Assembly: GCF_004122735.1 (NCBI RefSeq)
Contig: NZ_SDIF01000009.1
Coordinates: forward strand, 1 to 64,000
DNA from: Streptomyces sioyaensis
GTDB taxonomy: Bacteria > Actinomycetota > Actinomycetes > Streptomycetales > Streptomycetaceae
Direction: 5' to 3'
Length of the DNA stretch: 64,000 nucleotides
Position numbers and translations under genes: made by a program. Shown piece by piece: positions 19,349 through 28,477 of this stretch. The stretch's first letter is position 1. Every line of letters begins with the position of its first letter. The notes under the pieces were generated by a model, which had not been told where the DNA came from, made no database searches, and saw only the letters and a program-made list of their open reading frames with translations.

Positions 19349-22300
19349 AGTGCCAAACCCTCTCGATGTGCAGCCAAGTTCTTGAGGAAGTCCTCGGTCA
19401 GTACCACGCGTTCCGCGTCGCCACCGGTTACCTCCACCGTGAGCCCGTCCAACTGCGGTCCCCCCTGCGGGTTGTGCGACGGCGCGAGCAGCCACAGCCC
19501 GTGCGGTCGCCCACCAGGCTTGCGGGCCTCGCGTTGCAGCTCCACCAACAGTTCGTGTCCGCCCGCCTCGTAGTAGTGGGAGAGCAGGCCCGCGGTGTGA
19601 AGGAACAACACCGCCTCGGGCTCCCGAGAGGCTGCTCCCAGCCGCGCCGCGACCCTCGGCCATACCCGGACCACGAACGACCGCAACCCACCCGGAAGTT
19701 CACTGCTCCTTGTGTACCGGGTGTCCGCAGCCAGCACCTTCGACCAGTCCGTGCCGTGTTCGGCCGCCAGCGCCCGGAACTCCTCCAGGAAGACCCTCGC
19801 CAAGTTCACCGGAATCACCGGGAACGCCTCCGCGACCGCTTCTGCAACCGAGCCGGCCTCGCCCCGCAGCCGCTTGACGTGCACGTTCAGGGCGAGAAAG
19901 CCGCCCTCCCGTATCGCGGAGTTGAGCTTCGCCGCGAGCAGCGCCGATGGCTCGCGCCCCCCGGCGGCGCCAGCCACCAGTGCGCGAGAGGCCCTGGTCA
20001 CCGTGCCCGTCGAGGTGGGCCAGCTGCTGCTGCCCACCGCTGACACCGGCGCCGGAGGCTTAAAGCGCGCCTCGGCCGTCTCGTACGTCAGCGGGAACCC
20101 GGCCTTGTTCAGCGCGTCCTCGACCTCGACGTACGTGGGCCTGCCCATCGCCATCTCGGGGAAGCGCGAGCGCAGACGAGAGAGCAGTCCCTCCAGGCTG
20201 ATGCCTACCTCGCGCCGCACGCCGGCCGCGGCTTGGGAGATCTGCAGGGCACGCCAGAGCTCCAGCGTGCGTGGGTACAGCTCCAGCCGGGGGGAGGCGG
20301 CGGCACCCAACGACGTTGCCGCAGCCAGCGTGACCAGTCGGGCGTCCGGCAGCGGGTTCATGCCTTCAGGTGTGCGCACCGCCCGTAGGTCGCGGAGTGC
20401 ACCGGACCGGTCCGGCAGGGGATCGGCGGTGGCGATCTTCTCCGCCGCTTCGCCCAGCTCTATCGCGTAGGCAGCGAGTTCATCGGACGTCGGGTCGTCG
20501 GAGCCGTCCAGCGACTCCAGGGCCACGATCAGCCGGCCCCGCCGCCGCATCTGCGCGAGCCGCGGTTCATGGTCCTCGTCGCGTCCGGTGAGGAGTGTCT
20601 CGGCGGCAACAGCAGCTCGTACGACCGCGAGCGCGGCGGCCTCCTTGCCCTCCGTGGATTCGCTCTCGGAGCCGTGGCTCGCGGCCAGAACCCGGGACAG
20701 TTCCCTGGCGGTCATCACGCGGCCCGCGTCCCGGACGGCGTCTACTAATTCACCGCGCAGGACGTTCATCCACCCCGCGTCGGCCCACTCCGTGATCGCC
20801 GCGCTGAGGTGCTTCGAGACGGTGAACTCGGAGACCTTCACCGTCTCCGCGACCTGGCGGTTGGTGGGCCAGGAACCCAACTCAGCCTCGCCGTCTAGCC
20901 CGAGCCAGGCCGCGACGACCTGCGGCCGCTTGTTGTCTTTGCGGCCCGGTGGCACCGGGTTGAGGAGCGCGGCCAAGTGCTCCACGTCCTGCCTGGCTTC
21001 GTGCTCGGCCCCGAGCTTGTCGTCCGCCGCCACAGGCACCACGGGCCGTACTGGAGCAGGGGCGGCCTTGGGCATCTTGGGACGCAGCGCAGCCGTCCAC
21101 TGACGGTGCCGCCGGTTGAGCTCCTTCTTGACCACCGCGCCGATACCGCGCTTGCCGCGGAAGCGAGGCGAGGGGACGTCCAGCAGCTCGCCGACCGTTA
21201 CCGCGCCAAGCTCCTCGGCCACCGCAGCCGCTCGCTCGGTGAGCCCCGCGTCCCTCAACGTCGTGTCGAGCTTCGCCTTCTCCGAGTACAGGTCCCGGAT
21301 TTCGTCGTCGGAGAGGCCCTCGTGTCGGCCCGCGCCGCCCAGCAGCGAGACCGGGTCCGAGGCAGGCGGTGGCTGGGTGCGGTCGGCCTCGACAAATATG
21401 GATCGCCAAGCGTCCCGCATCTGCCGCAGTGACTCGAACCGGCGGTTCGCTTCACGGTGCAGCGCCCGCTCGAAGAACTCCTCGAGTCCTGGCCTCAGGA
21501 CGGCCACGAAGGCATCCGTGGCGAGGACGGGGAGGTCGTCCTTGAGGGCCGTCTGGGGGTCGTCCGTGCCGTTGCCCCACATGGGGCGCTCGGCGGCAGC
21601 CATCTCATGCAGGACGACCGCGGCGGCGTACCGCTCCGCGTAGTCGTCGTAGATGGGGCGCCGGGCATCCCCGAGGAAGGGATCGAGATAGCCACGCGTG
21701 CCGGCCTTGATGTCACGGTCGGAGACATTGGCCAGGGAGAAGTCGAAGAGCATCAACTGCTGCTCACCGTCGTCCCGGACCTTGATCCCGAGGTTGTCGG
21801 GCTTGAGGTCGCGGTGACGCAGGCTCCTGGCCGCAAGGTCGTCGAGGGCGGTGAACAGGTCCTCGCCGAATGATGCCAATTCCTCGTAGCCCAGCTGCCC
21901 GTAGCTGGCCAGCCGTTGACCGAGCGTCTCAGGACCGGCGTACTCCAAGGCGAGGACGGTCCGGCCGCCGATTGTGCGCGGGCCTTCGTGCAGCTTGATG
22001 ATGCGGCCACTGCTGATCTGCTGGAGGGCCGCCGCCTCCGAGGCCAGGCGCTCGTTCTTCTCCGCGTCCAGCGCGACCTTGAGGACCCGCTCCTCCTCCA
22101 CACGGCGGCCGCGCTCGTCTTCCGTGACACGCGTTACGTACAGCGCCCGGGCTGTCGCACCCGAACCGAGCACCCGCTCGACGGTCCAGTCCCCGTCGAC
22201 AGCCTGGCCGGGGGTGGCGGTGAGCGGGTCGGCCTCCAGGGCGACCGCCTGTGCGGCGCTGGCCTGCTCGGCATCGTCGAGCTGCCTGAGAAAGGCGTCG

Positions 22301-23778
22301 GCGGAGTCGAGACGATCGTCCACGGACGCGCGGGTCGCGGCGTACACCAGCTCGTCGAGACCGGCATCCATGGCGTCGCTGACCGCGTACAGGTGCAGTC
22401 CACCGTCGGCGGCGAGTCGCGCCTTCAGGGCGGTACGGGTCTCGGCAGGCGGCATTCCGGTCAGGATGTGGTGCGCCACGGCTCCGAGACCGAAGACATC
22501 GAGATCCACCGGGTCCGGATAGTCGGCGTCGGTCTCGGGCGCGAGGTAGCACTGGGCGGCGTCCTCGATGTGCTCTCCGGTGAAGGAACTCTCGCCGAGC
22601 GAGCGCAGTGAGGTGGTGTCGAAATCGCGGGCCGATGCCTGCCAGTCGATGATCCGCAGGACGGGGTCGTTACCGTTCTCGCGGGCGCTGACGTACACCG
22701 AACGGGCCGCGAGTGCGCGGTGGTAGAGCGAGCGGCGGTGGGCGTAGCGGACGGCCTCAGCGAGCTGGCGCACCATGTCGCGGCGTACGGCTTCGGAAAG
22801 TTTCGGGCCGTGCACAGCAAGGTAGTTGTCCAGCCGCAGGTCGCTCTCCCGGTGGCGGAAGAGGATCGCGGGGCCGCCCTGGTGCTGGCGGAAGGCGACG
22901 GCCTGGGAGATGCCGCGGTGGGCGATGCCCTGGAGCACCTGGTACTCGCGCTCGGCGGCGCGGGTGGCGGAGCGACGCCTCTCTTCGCTCGCCTGCTGCT
23001 CCACGAGATAGACCCGGACCCGGCCCTCCTCGTGGATCACCTCCTTGCGCTTGGCGAGCCGGTCCTCCCAGGTGGGTCCCGCGTCCAACGGGCGGGAGGA
23101 GAGCCTCCAGCCGTCACCGAAGTCGAGGTGGGCGGTCGATGCCCGCACCCCGATCTTCTTCATCAGCTCGGGCAGGTGCCGTGCGAAGACGTCTTCCTTG
23201 ATCCGCCAGCTCTCTCGCTCCGGCGGCAGGTTGAGGAAGTCGTCCCAGATGCCCGGGAGGCCGCTCTGGGCGCCGTCACGCCCGTACACATGAGTCCGCT
23301 GCACCGTGTCCAACTCGCTCTGGAGCAGCGGGTCGGACAGGAACACGAGCGGGTCGATTCGGGGAACGCGCATGCTTGGGTAGAGCTCGCGGGCCGCCTC
23401 CTGGAGGCGGGCCTTCAGCTCTTTGGACTTGAGATCGGTGAGGTGCAGGGGGTTGCGGATCGTACGGACCCGGCGGTCGGGGGCGTGGAAGCTCCAGGTG
23501 TCCCCGCTGTTGACGACGCGGCCGGGATGCCCCTTCAACTCGACCAGATAGAGGCCACGGGGTGTGGCGATGAACAGGTCGCACTCGTTGATGCGGCCGC
23601 TCATGGCGGTGAAGGAGAACGTTGCCCAGGCATAGTGCGGAGCCGTCACCGGCATCCGCTGCTTGATGTAGTCGAGGGCCGCCTGCTCCCAGGGAAAGGG
23701 GGACGGCCGGGTCTGGTACCAGCGCTTCGGCTGGTGCTGGCCGGGCTTGGGGGGCGCCTGACCTCCTGCTGCCGCCAC
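19345..23778 (-). CDS. pglW: BREX type 2 serine/threonine kinase PglW with NERD domain
   Basis: The 1477-aa first gene of the operon starts with a nuclease-related NERD domain (about residues 25-140, containing CDLFIATPRGLYLVELKGHP). Two kinase-like domains follow. The first (about 230-480) lacks the usual catalytic loop, with HRALAARSVY where HRDLKPxN is expected, so it is probably a pseudokinase. The second (about 530-790) has HRDLKPDN but DFS in place of DFG. The C-terminal half is helical and matches the general PglW layout. Start GTG 23778 has only a weak ribosome binding site. The stop overlaps the pglX start. Confidence 0.92.
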   Translation of the reverse strand: MAAAGGQAPPKPGQHQPKRWYQTRPSPFPWEQAALDYIKQRMPVTAPHYAWATFSFTAMSGRINECDLFIATPRGLYLVELKGHPGRVVNSGDTWSFHAPDRRVRTIRNPLHLTDLKSKELKARLQEAARELYPSMRVPRIDPLVFLSDPLLQSELDTVQRTHVYGRDGAQSGLPGIWDDFLNLPPERESWRIKEDVFARHLPELMKKIGVRASTAHLDFGDGWRLSSRPLDAGPTWEDRLAKRKEVIHEEGRVRVYLVEQQASEERRRSATRAAEREYQVLQGIAHRGISQAVAFRQHQGGPAILFRHRESDLRLDNYLAVHGPKLSEAVRRDMVRQLAEAVRYAHRRSLYHRALAARSVYVSARENGNDPVLRIIDWQASARDFDTTSLRSLGESSFTGEHIEDAAQCYLAPETDADYPDPVDLDVFGLGAVAHHILTGMPPAETRTALKARLAADGGLHLYAVSDAMDAGLDELVYAATRASVDDRLDSADAFLRQLDDAEQASAAQAVALEADPLTATPGQAVDGDWTVERVLGSGATARALYVTRVTEDERGRRVEEERVLKVALDAEKNERLASEAAALQQISSGRIIKLHEGPRTIGGRTVLALEYAGPETLGQRLASYGQLGYEELASFGEDLFTALDDLAARSLRHRDLKPDNLGIKVRDDGEQQLMLFDFSLANVSDRDIKAGTRGYLDPFLGDARRPIYDDYAERYAAAVVLHEMAAAERPMWGNGTDDPQTALKDDLPVLATDAFVAVLRPGLEEFFERALHREANRRFESLRQMRDAWRSIFVEADRTQPPPASDPVSLLGGAGRHEGLSDDEIRDLYSEKAKLDTTLRDAGLTERAAAVAEELGAVTVGELLDVPSPRFRGKRGIGAVVKKELNRRHRQWTAALRPKMPKAAPAPVRPVVPVAADDKLGAEHEARQDVEHLAALLNPVPPGRKDNKRPQVVAAWLGLDGEAELGSWPTNRQVAETVKVSEFTVSKHLSAAITEWADAGWMNVLRGELVDAVRDAGRVMTARELSRVLAASHGSESESTEGKEAAALAVVRAAVAAETLLTGRDEDHEPRLAQMRRRGRLIVALESLDGSDDPTSDELAAYAIELGEAAEKIATADPLPDRSGALRDLRAVRTPEGMNPLPDARLVTLAAATSLGAAASPRLELYPRTLELWRALQISQAAAGVRREVGISLEGLLSRLRSRFPEMAMGRPTYVEVEDALNKAGFPLTYETAEARFKPPAPVSAVGSSSWPTSTGTVTRASRALVAGAAGGREPSALLAAKLNSAIREGGFLALNVHVKRLRGEAGSVAEAVAEAFPVIPVNLARVFLEEFRALAAEHGTDWSKVLAADTRYTRSSELPGGLRSFVVRVWPRVAARLGAASREPEAVLFLHTAGLLSHYYEAGGHELLVELQREARKPGGRPHGLWLLAPSHNPQGGPQLDGLTVEVTGGDAERVVLTEDFLKNLAAHREGLAL

Positions 23779-24075
23779 CGCCGTTCACCGCACCTTTCCG
23801 CCACCGGACTCGCCTGTCGCCGACGTGGTCCGTGTCGGTGTTGACGGTATGGGGCGAATCGCGACTTTTTGTTATCGTCAGACTGCTGATCTGGACATCT
23901 TGCCAGGTGGGAGGCGGTGTTGCAGGAGGCGTGGGGAATTCCGGCGAGGGCCGTGGGAAGAAGGCGAGTGCGGTCGTCGCTATCAAGCCATTCCGTGAAC
24001 GCTGTGCCGCATGCCACAGCGAATCCACTTACGATCATGTAAGAACGCGGGAGCCTGAGGGCGGGGGAGGCGGGC
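23779..24075. promoter_or_regulatory. Divergent control region between pglW and the DUF6731-like gene
   Basis: This roughly 300-bp spacer must carry the promoters of the minus-strand BREX operon and the plus-strand two-gene unit. It has an AT-richer core (TTTTTGTTATCGTC near 23870) compared with its surroundings. I cannot assign -35/-10 pairs with confidence. Confidence 0.5.
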
Positions 24076-25047
24076 GTGGCCCGGACGGTACGCAAGCGAA
24101 CGGTTTTCTTCTTCGAGGTCGTGGAGGCCAAGCGCGGTCAGCCGCGTATGGAGCACCAGGACTGGCGGAGCTTCCTCGACGGGGTCGCGGCCTCGGAGCC
24201 GTACGAGTGCGTGGTCCGCAGCGCGGACGATCAGCTGGTCGGGGTGATCGACTCAGCTGTCCCTGTTGATCATTTGCAACTCGCCAAGATCACCGGTGAG
24301 GTGCCGCACCAGCTTGACCGGAGCAACGGAACGATTGAGGCACTTCAGGTCGCGGCAGGCAAGGAGGTCGTCCATGTGACGACGATCTGCTTCCTTCCGT
24401 ACGCCAACATCATCGGGGTCCTACCTGGAGGCTTCTCGGCGCCGCGGGTGAGTGCCATCACCAAGTGGCTGAACGGCGTTGGTCTGCCGTGGGGTGAGGT
24501 GGTGCTCAAGCCGGTCATCCACGCGCGCGCTCGAGAGAAGCTCAACCGCATCGAGGCGGTCACCGAGTTCACCGTGCAGTTGGAGGGGGCTCCGGCGGAC
24601 ACCGTCAGTGCCTTGAGCGCCCACGGCGGCCTTGCTGATTCACTGCGGAGTTTCGGTCAACGGCACCCGGACACTTCCATCACACTCTCGCTGAAGGTTC
24701 CCCAGCGTGGCAGCAGGCTCTCCGCGATGCGCAGGAATCGGGCCGCGACCGAACTGCGTACCGACGTACTCCAGTTCATGCCAGATCTGGACGAATGGGT
24801 GGACGAGTCCGGGGTGATCCGGTCCGTGACCGGCAGGGTCGCAGTCCGGGACCCGCACCGTCAGTCCCTTGAGTACGAGCCGCTCGACTTCCTCGCCCAC
24901 CGCATCACGGCCCAGTGCGATGTCCCGCTCGCTTTCACCGACGGACGGTCGGTCGATCTGCGGTACGCCGTAGACGAGATCTTTGCGGCGGCCTGTACGC
25001 ATGAGCAGGCGCTACAGGAAGCATGTCAGTATCGGCCGCTAGCCTGA
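24076..25047 (+). CDS. DUF6731-like protein of unknown function
   Basis: The 323-aa soluble protein starts at GTG with a strong GGGGGAGG site five bases upstream. The opening KRTVFFFEVVEAKRG, the central ARAREKLNRIEAVTEFTVQLEG and the PQRGSRLSAMRR region recall DUF6731 proteins as I remember them, which are small phage- or defence-associated proteins. No catalytic motif is evident. It sits divergently to pglW and 31 bp upstream of a small membrane protein gene, so the two form a likely operon. A membrane-partnered abortive-infection role is conceivable but only an inference from location. Confidence 0.7.
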   Translation: MARTVRKRTVFFFEVVEAKRGQPRMEHQDWRSFLDGVAASEPYECVVRSADDQLVGVIDSAVPVDHLQLAKITGEVPHQLDRSNGTIEALQVAAGKEVVHVTTICFLPYANIIGVLPGGFSAPRVSAITKWLNGVGLPWGEVVLKPVIHARAREKLNRIEAVTEFTVQLEGAPADTVSALSAHGGLADSLRSFGQRHPDTSITLSLKVPQRGSRLSAMRRNRAATELRTDVLQFMPDLDEWVDESGVIRSVTGRVAVRDPHRQSLEYEPLDFLAHRITAQCDVPLAFTDGRSVDLRYAVDEIFAAACTHEQALQEACQYRPLA

Positions 25048-25078
25048 GCAGCAGTTCAGGGCTGAGGTTGGGGGCGAC

Positions 25079-25621
25079 GTGCTGAATTGGCTGTGGCGGC
25101 GCTGGGTGGGTCGACCAGTGGTGGACCTGGTGATCGCAGGCGCAGTGGTCGGTCTGCACATGGCGACTGTACGGATCACGGGCGCGGGCGATGTGCTGGG
25201 ATGGCCCGACAGAGAGCAGAGGATCGCGGTCTATACGACGACGGCGACCGTCGTCGCGATCATCGGCAGCTTCATCACTGCGGCCGTGACCCTGTACGCC
25301 GCGGCCACAGGTCCCCGCATGCGGGTGTTGCGCACGCACCCTCAAAAGGGGCCGGAATTCCGGCGGAATTGGATGAGCATTCTCAGCGCGACACTGGTGG
25401 TTTCCGGGCTGTGCCTCCTCGCTGTAGTCCTCGACACCACGGAGCACGATCCGCGCGGAGTGCACTGGCTGGCGGAGGGCGCGGTAGCCCTGGGGGTAGC
25501 GCGCGCGGTGCGGCTGATGTGGCTGTTCGGCAAGGTCATCATCGGCAATGACCTCGACCTCGGTGACACCCGGGATCCGGCGTCGCAGCCCCCGGTGCCG
25601 GTGCGGCAGCCGGGGGCGTGA
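25079..25621 (+). CDS. Small four-helix membrane protein
   Basis: The 180-aa protein has four predicted transmembrane helices: VVDLVIAGAVVGLHMATV, TTATVVAIIGSFITAAVTLY, ILSATLVVSGLCLLAVVL and a weaker one near WLAEGAVALGVARAVRLMW. The tail is proline-rich. GTG start after a GGGGG site. It follows the DUF6731-like gene closely. I do not recognise a family. Its pairing with a soluble partner inside a defence island is the only functional hint. Confidence 0.75.
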   Translation: MLNWLWRRWVGRPVVDLVIAGAVVGLHMATVRITGAGDVLGWPDREQRIAVYTTTATVVAIIGSFITAAVTLYAAATGPRMRVLRTHPQKGPEFRRNWMSILSATLVVSGLCLLAVVLDTTEHDPRGVHWLAEGAVALGVARAVRLMWLFGKVIIGNDLDLGDTRDPASQPPVPVRQPGA

Positions 25622-25816
25622 ACGGGACTCGGGGTCAGCTGACGGCCTGGTCTCGGTGTGTGGTGTGTGGAGCAGGATCGCCGGCGCCCACTGTGGCTTG
25701 TTGGCACGTGCGTCGGACATGAGCAGCCACCGTCTCCGTACCACGTGATCCAGCCACTATCACCGCAGTTCCGGCCGACAGCCGTGGTGACCTTTTTCGA
25801 CAGGCAGAGCCTTACC

Positions 25817-25912
25817 TAAGATCACCACAACCGAATTGCGGCCCGACGGGCTTCCTGAACAGGACATGCCCCCACCCGCACGAGTCTCTCGTGCCCTGGG
25901 GGAACCACCTCG
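25817..25912 (+). promoter_or_regulatory. Promoter and structured leader of nuclease-helicase gene 1
   Basis: A -10-like TAAGAT at 25817 is followed by a leader of about 85 nt with two hairpins. The first is the small GCCCGACGGGC. The second (25869-25902) has an outer stem CCCCCA/TGGGGG and an inner stem GCACGAG/CTCGTGC with loop TCT. The same promoter and hairpins precede the paralogue at 28.7-30.5 kb, with wobble and compensatory changes in the inner stem. The GTG start follows the hairpin by nine bases, so the GGGGG that could bind the ribosome is inside the 3' arm. An alternative reading is a leader peptide beginning MPPPAR at 25866, which here is out of frame with the gene. Confidence 0.65.
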
Positions 25913-28035
25913 TGTCCATGCTCCTGCTGAAACTTTCGGCGCAGGATCTGCTCACTCTCGATTCGCGTGATCGGATGGTGCCGCACCTTGCGGCCCGGTG
26001 GCGGTACTTCCGGGGAGCAGACGCATCGGAGTCGGAGCGTTCCGCATGGGCGGAGAGTCTGGTGAGCCTCGCGAACGACCTGGTCGCGGCGGGACGTGGA
26101 AACGTGGAGATGATCGTCGAGTGTGCTGCCACGCTCGACGAGGCGATCTGCCCTGGTGACCCCCGCCTTATCGACGTTGTTCTGGTGGGACGTCATCCAA
26201 AGCGTCACGTTGCCTCTGTGCAGTTGGTCGAGTTGAAGCGTTGGTCGACGGTGAGCCGGGTGGAACGGGCGACCGCGGATCTGTTGCACGTGCCGGGCCT
26301 CAAAGGGGAGAAGAAGCACCCGGCGCTGCAATTGGGCGCATATTACGAAGCGTTCACGAGCGCTCGCGGCCCGTTCCAGGGGGCCGACTTCGAATGTGGC
26401 GGTTTCGCCTACCTGCACAATGCCACCGACGATTCCGTACGGACCCTGATCGACGTGGACGCACCGACAGGATCCTACGCCCGCATATACACGAGTGATC
26501 GGCGCGAGCAGCTGCTGTCCGATCTCAGGAAGCACTTTGCCGAGGAAGGCGCGGCCTCCGTGGCCGAGAGGATGTTGCAGAGCATGGGTCTGCGCAACAC
26601 CCCGCTGCTCGACGCCATGATCTGGTCTCGAGGAGCCGACACCGTCTTCACCCTGCGCGGGCGGCAGAAGGAGGTCGCCGACCAAGTGCTTGAGACGGCT
26701 TCGAAGGTCCTGCCGGACCCCCGGCGCCCCGCTTTGGTGCCGGATAAGCGGCGGGTGATCTTCCTCGTGACCGGTGGCGCGGGAACGGGGAAGAGTGCGA
26801 TCGGCCTGCAGATCAAGGCGGAACTGGAGGCCCAAGGCCGTACGGTCAAGTACGCCAGTGGCAGCCGGGCCTTCAACGGGGCCCTTCAAGAGCACGTCGG
26901 CTACGGAGACAAGCAGTTCAGGGAGACGTTCACCTATTTCAGTAGCTTCGTCACCCCACCCGACCCGCTCTTGGACGTGCTGATCTGCGACGAGGCGCAT
27001 CGTCTCCGGGACCGGTCGACCAGCCGATTCTGGAAGCCCGAGGACTGGGGCACGGGCCCACAGGTGGACGAACTCCTCGCGGCGTCCCGCCTGACGGTTT
27101 TCTTCCTGGACGAGGGCCAGTCCGTGCGACCGAACGAGGTCGGTACCGTTGGTCTGATCAGAGACGCGGCCGAACGCCACGGCGCCCGGATCGTTCCGTA
27201 CAAGCTGCGGGAGCAATTCCGATGCGGTGGCAGTGACGCCTACGTCCGCTGGGTACGGGCATTGCTCGGAGTGGCGGACGAGGAGCCCGGTAAGTGGCGA
27301 CCGGACGGACTGATGCACATCGAAGTGGCGGACACCCCGGAGGAGCTCGAACAGATCATTCGTACGGAAGCACTCGCCGGTGCGTCCGCGCGCATGGTCG
27401 CCGGCTACTGCTGGCCATGGACGAAGCCGCTCGGCAAGGAGCGACGGCTGGAGGCCGACGTCCGCATCGGTAAGTGGTACCGGCCGTGGAACGCGGACAG
27501 TGAAAGCTTCTGCGAGGACGAGGCGCCGCCGTCGAGGATCTGGTCGGTGCATGAGAACGGCCTCGGTCAGATCGGCTGTGTCTACACGGCGCAGGGGCTG
27601 GAATGGGACTGGTGCGGTGTGATCATGGGTGAGGACATGGTGCGCCGCGATGACGGGTGGGTGTTCCGACGGGGCAAGGAACGCAAGACAGCGGAGTCGG
27701 GCATCAAGCGGGTCGCCGAGCCGGGTTCGTTCGATCCGAAGGTGAAAGCCGGCAGTGTCGACGACGAGGGATTCGCACGGCTCATCCGGCACGCCTATCA
27801 CGTGCTGCTGACCCGGGCCAGCCGCGCCACGGTCCTCTATTCCACGGACAAGGAGACCCGGGACTACCTCAAGGAACTCGTCGGCAAGGCCGAGATCCAC
27901 GGATTGCGTCCCACCTGGGAGAACTTGCCGGTGGAAGCGCGTATGCCGCATCTCCCTCGGCCGGGCCGAGGGCGGGGCAAGGGAAGAGGTCGTAAGGGTG
28001 CGGGGTCGCCCGCACCTGATCTACGGCTGTTCTGA
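25912..28035 (+). CDS. PD-(D/E)XK nuclease-like/DUF2075 helicase fusion, paralogue 1
   Basis: The 707-aa protein has an N-terminal nuclease-type motif: Asp88 in RLIDVVLVG, then Glu107 and Lys109 in VELKRW. A DUF2075 superfamily 1-like helicase follows, with Walker A GGAGTGKS (residues 288-295), Walker B LDVLICDEAHRLRD, a REQFRCGGSDAY motif and the C-terminal GCVYTAQGLEWDWCGVIMG. DUF2075 proteins are often found in defence islands, so a role against foreign nucleic acid is the best inference. I start at GTG 25912, because the earlier GTG at 25891 falls inside the leader hairpin; ATG 25918 is also possible. The C-terminus is basic (GRGRGKGRGRKG). Confidence 0.8.
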   Translation: MSMLLLKLSAQDLLTLDSRDRMVPHLAARWRYFRGADASESERSAWAESLVSLANDLVAAGRGNVEMIVECAATLDEAICPGDPRLIDVVLVGRHPKRHVASVQLVELKRWSTVSRVERATADLLHVPGLKGEKKHPALQLGAYYEAFTSARGPFQGADFECGGFAYLHNATDDSVRTLIDVDAPTGSYARIYTSDRREQLLSDLRKHFAEEGAASVAERMLQSMGLRNTPLLDAMIWSRGADTVFTLRGRQKEVADQVLETASKVLPDPRRPALVPDKRRVIFLVTGGAGTGKSAIGLQIKAELEAQGRTVKYASGSRAFNGALQEHVGYGDKQFRETFTYFSSFVTPPDPLLDVLICDEAHRLRDRSTSRFWKPEDWGTGPQVDELLAASRLTVFFLDEGQSVRPNEVGTVGLIRDAAERHGARIVPYKLREQFRCGGSDAYVRWVRALLGVADEEPGKWRPDGLMHIEVADTPEELEQIIRTEALAGASARMVAGYCWPWTKPLGKERRLEADVRIGKWYRPWNADSESFCEDEAPPSRIWSVHENGLGQIGCVYTAQGLEWDWCGVIMGEDMVRRDDGWVFRRGKERKTAESGIKRVAEPGSFDPKVKAGSVDDEGFARLIRHAYHVLLTRASRATVLYSTDKETRDYLKELVGKAEIHGLRPTWENLPVEARMPHLPRPGRGRGKGRGRKGAGSPAPDLRLF

Positions 28036-28055
28036 GTAGCGCTGTTGCACGAGTA

Positions 28056-28082
28056 GGTGGCGGGCTCACCGGGCCCGCCACC
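28056..28082. terminator. Bidirectional hairpin terminator
   Basis: A 10-bp perfect stem, GGTGGCGGGC with GCCCGCCACC and a 7-nt loop, lies between two converging genes (nuclease-helicase 1 and the small membrane peptide gene). Confidence 0.8.
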
Positions 28083-28090
28083 GGTCTGCG

Positions 28091-28219
28091 CTAGAAGAGC
28101 AGACTTGCAACCGCCACCAGGGCCGTCACCAGAAGGTTGGAGACGACTGTGACAGCGATCTCGATCAGGATCGCGCGGATCCTTTCACGACGCGCAGGCT
28201 TGTACTCGACCGAGGTCAT
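28091..28219 (-). CDS. 42-aa DUF6408-like single-helix membrane peptide
   Basis: The peptide begins MTSVEYKPARRERIRAIL and ends in a hydrophobic helix, TVVSNLLVTALVAVASLLF. A GGAG site lies five bases before the ATG. The basic N-terminus followed by one membrane helix and the closing LLF fit the small Streptomyces DUF6408 family as I recall it. Function unknown. It stands alone between a terminator and a MITE, inside the defence island, so a small toxin-like or phage-sensing peptide is possible but unproven. Confidence 0.75.
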   Translation of the reverse strand: MTSVEYKPARRERIRAILIEIAVTVVSNLLVTALVAVASLLF

Positions 28220-28477
28220 GACCACTCCAAAGCAGTGAGATCGGAATGGCAGGGGGACGCCCTACCGGGCATCCACGCTCGCGTCGCGTGTCACCACACG
28301 ACGGGCACAACCATTCGTCACCCGCAGCTCATTGGAGCGAACTCAGGAACCGCAGCCTCGTACCCTCCGGGAAGGTGCGCAGCGCGATCATGCTATCTCG
28401 TGAGTCGGCTCCGAGGGTGTGGATTTCGCGGTGGAGCGTCTGGACCGTGTAGGCATGACTTCGGGCGCTGTCGGGGG
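28220..28477. other. Intergenic region upstream of the small peptide gene
   Basis: About 260 bp lie between the peptide gene and the MITE. They should contain the minus-strand promoter of the peptide gene. No coding frame here has supporting composition or start signals. Confidence 0.5.

Noticed and set aside
19349..19663. N-terminal extension of PglX by 105 residues
   Set aside because: The extra residues mirror the pglW coding frame, are low in typical protein features, and the GTG at 19348 overlaps the pglW stop like the other junctions.
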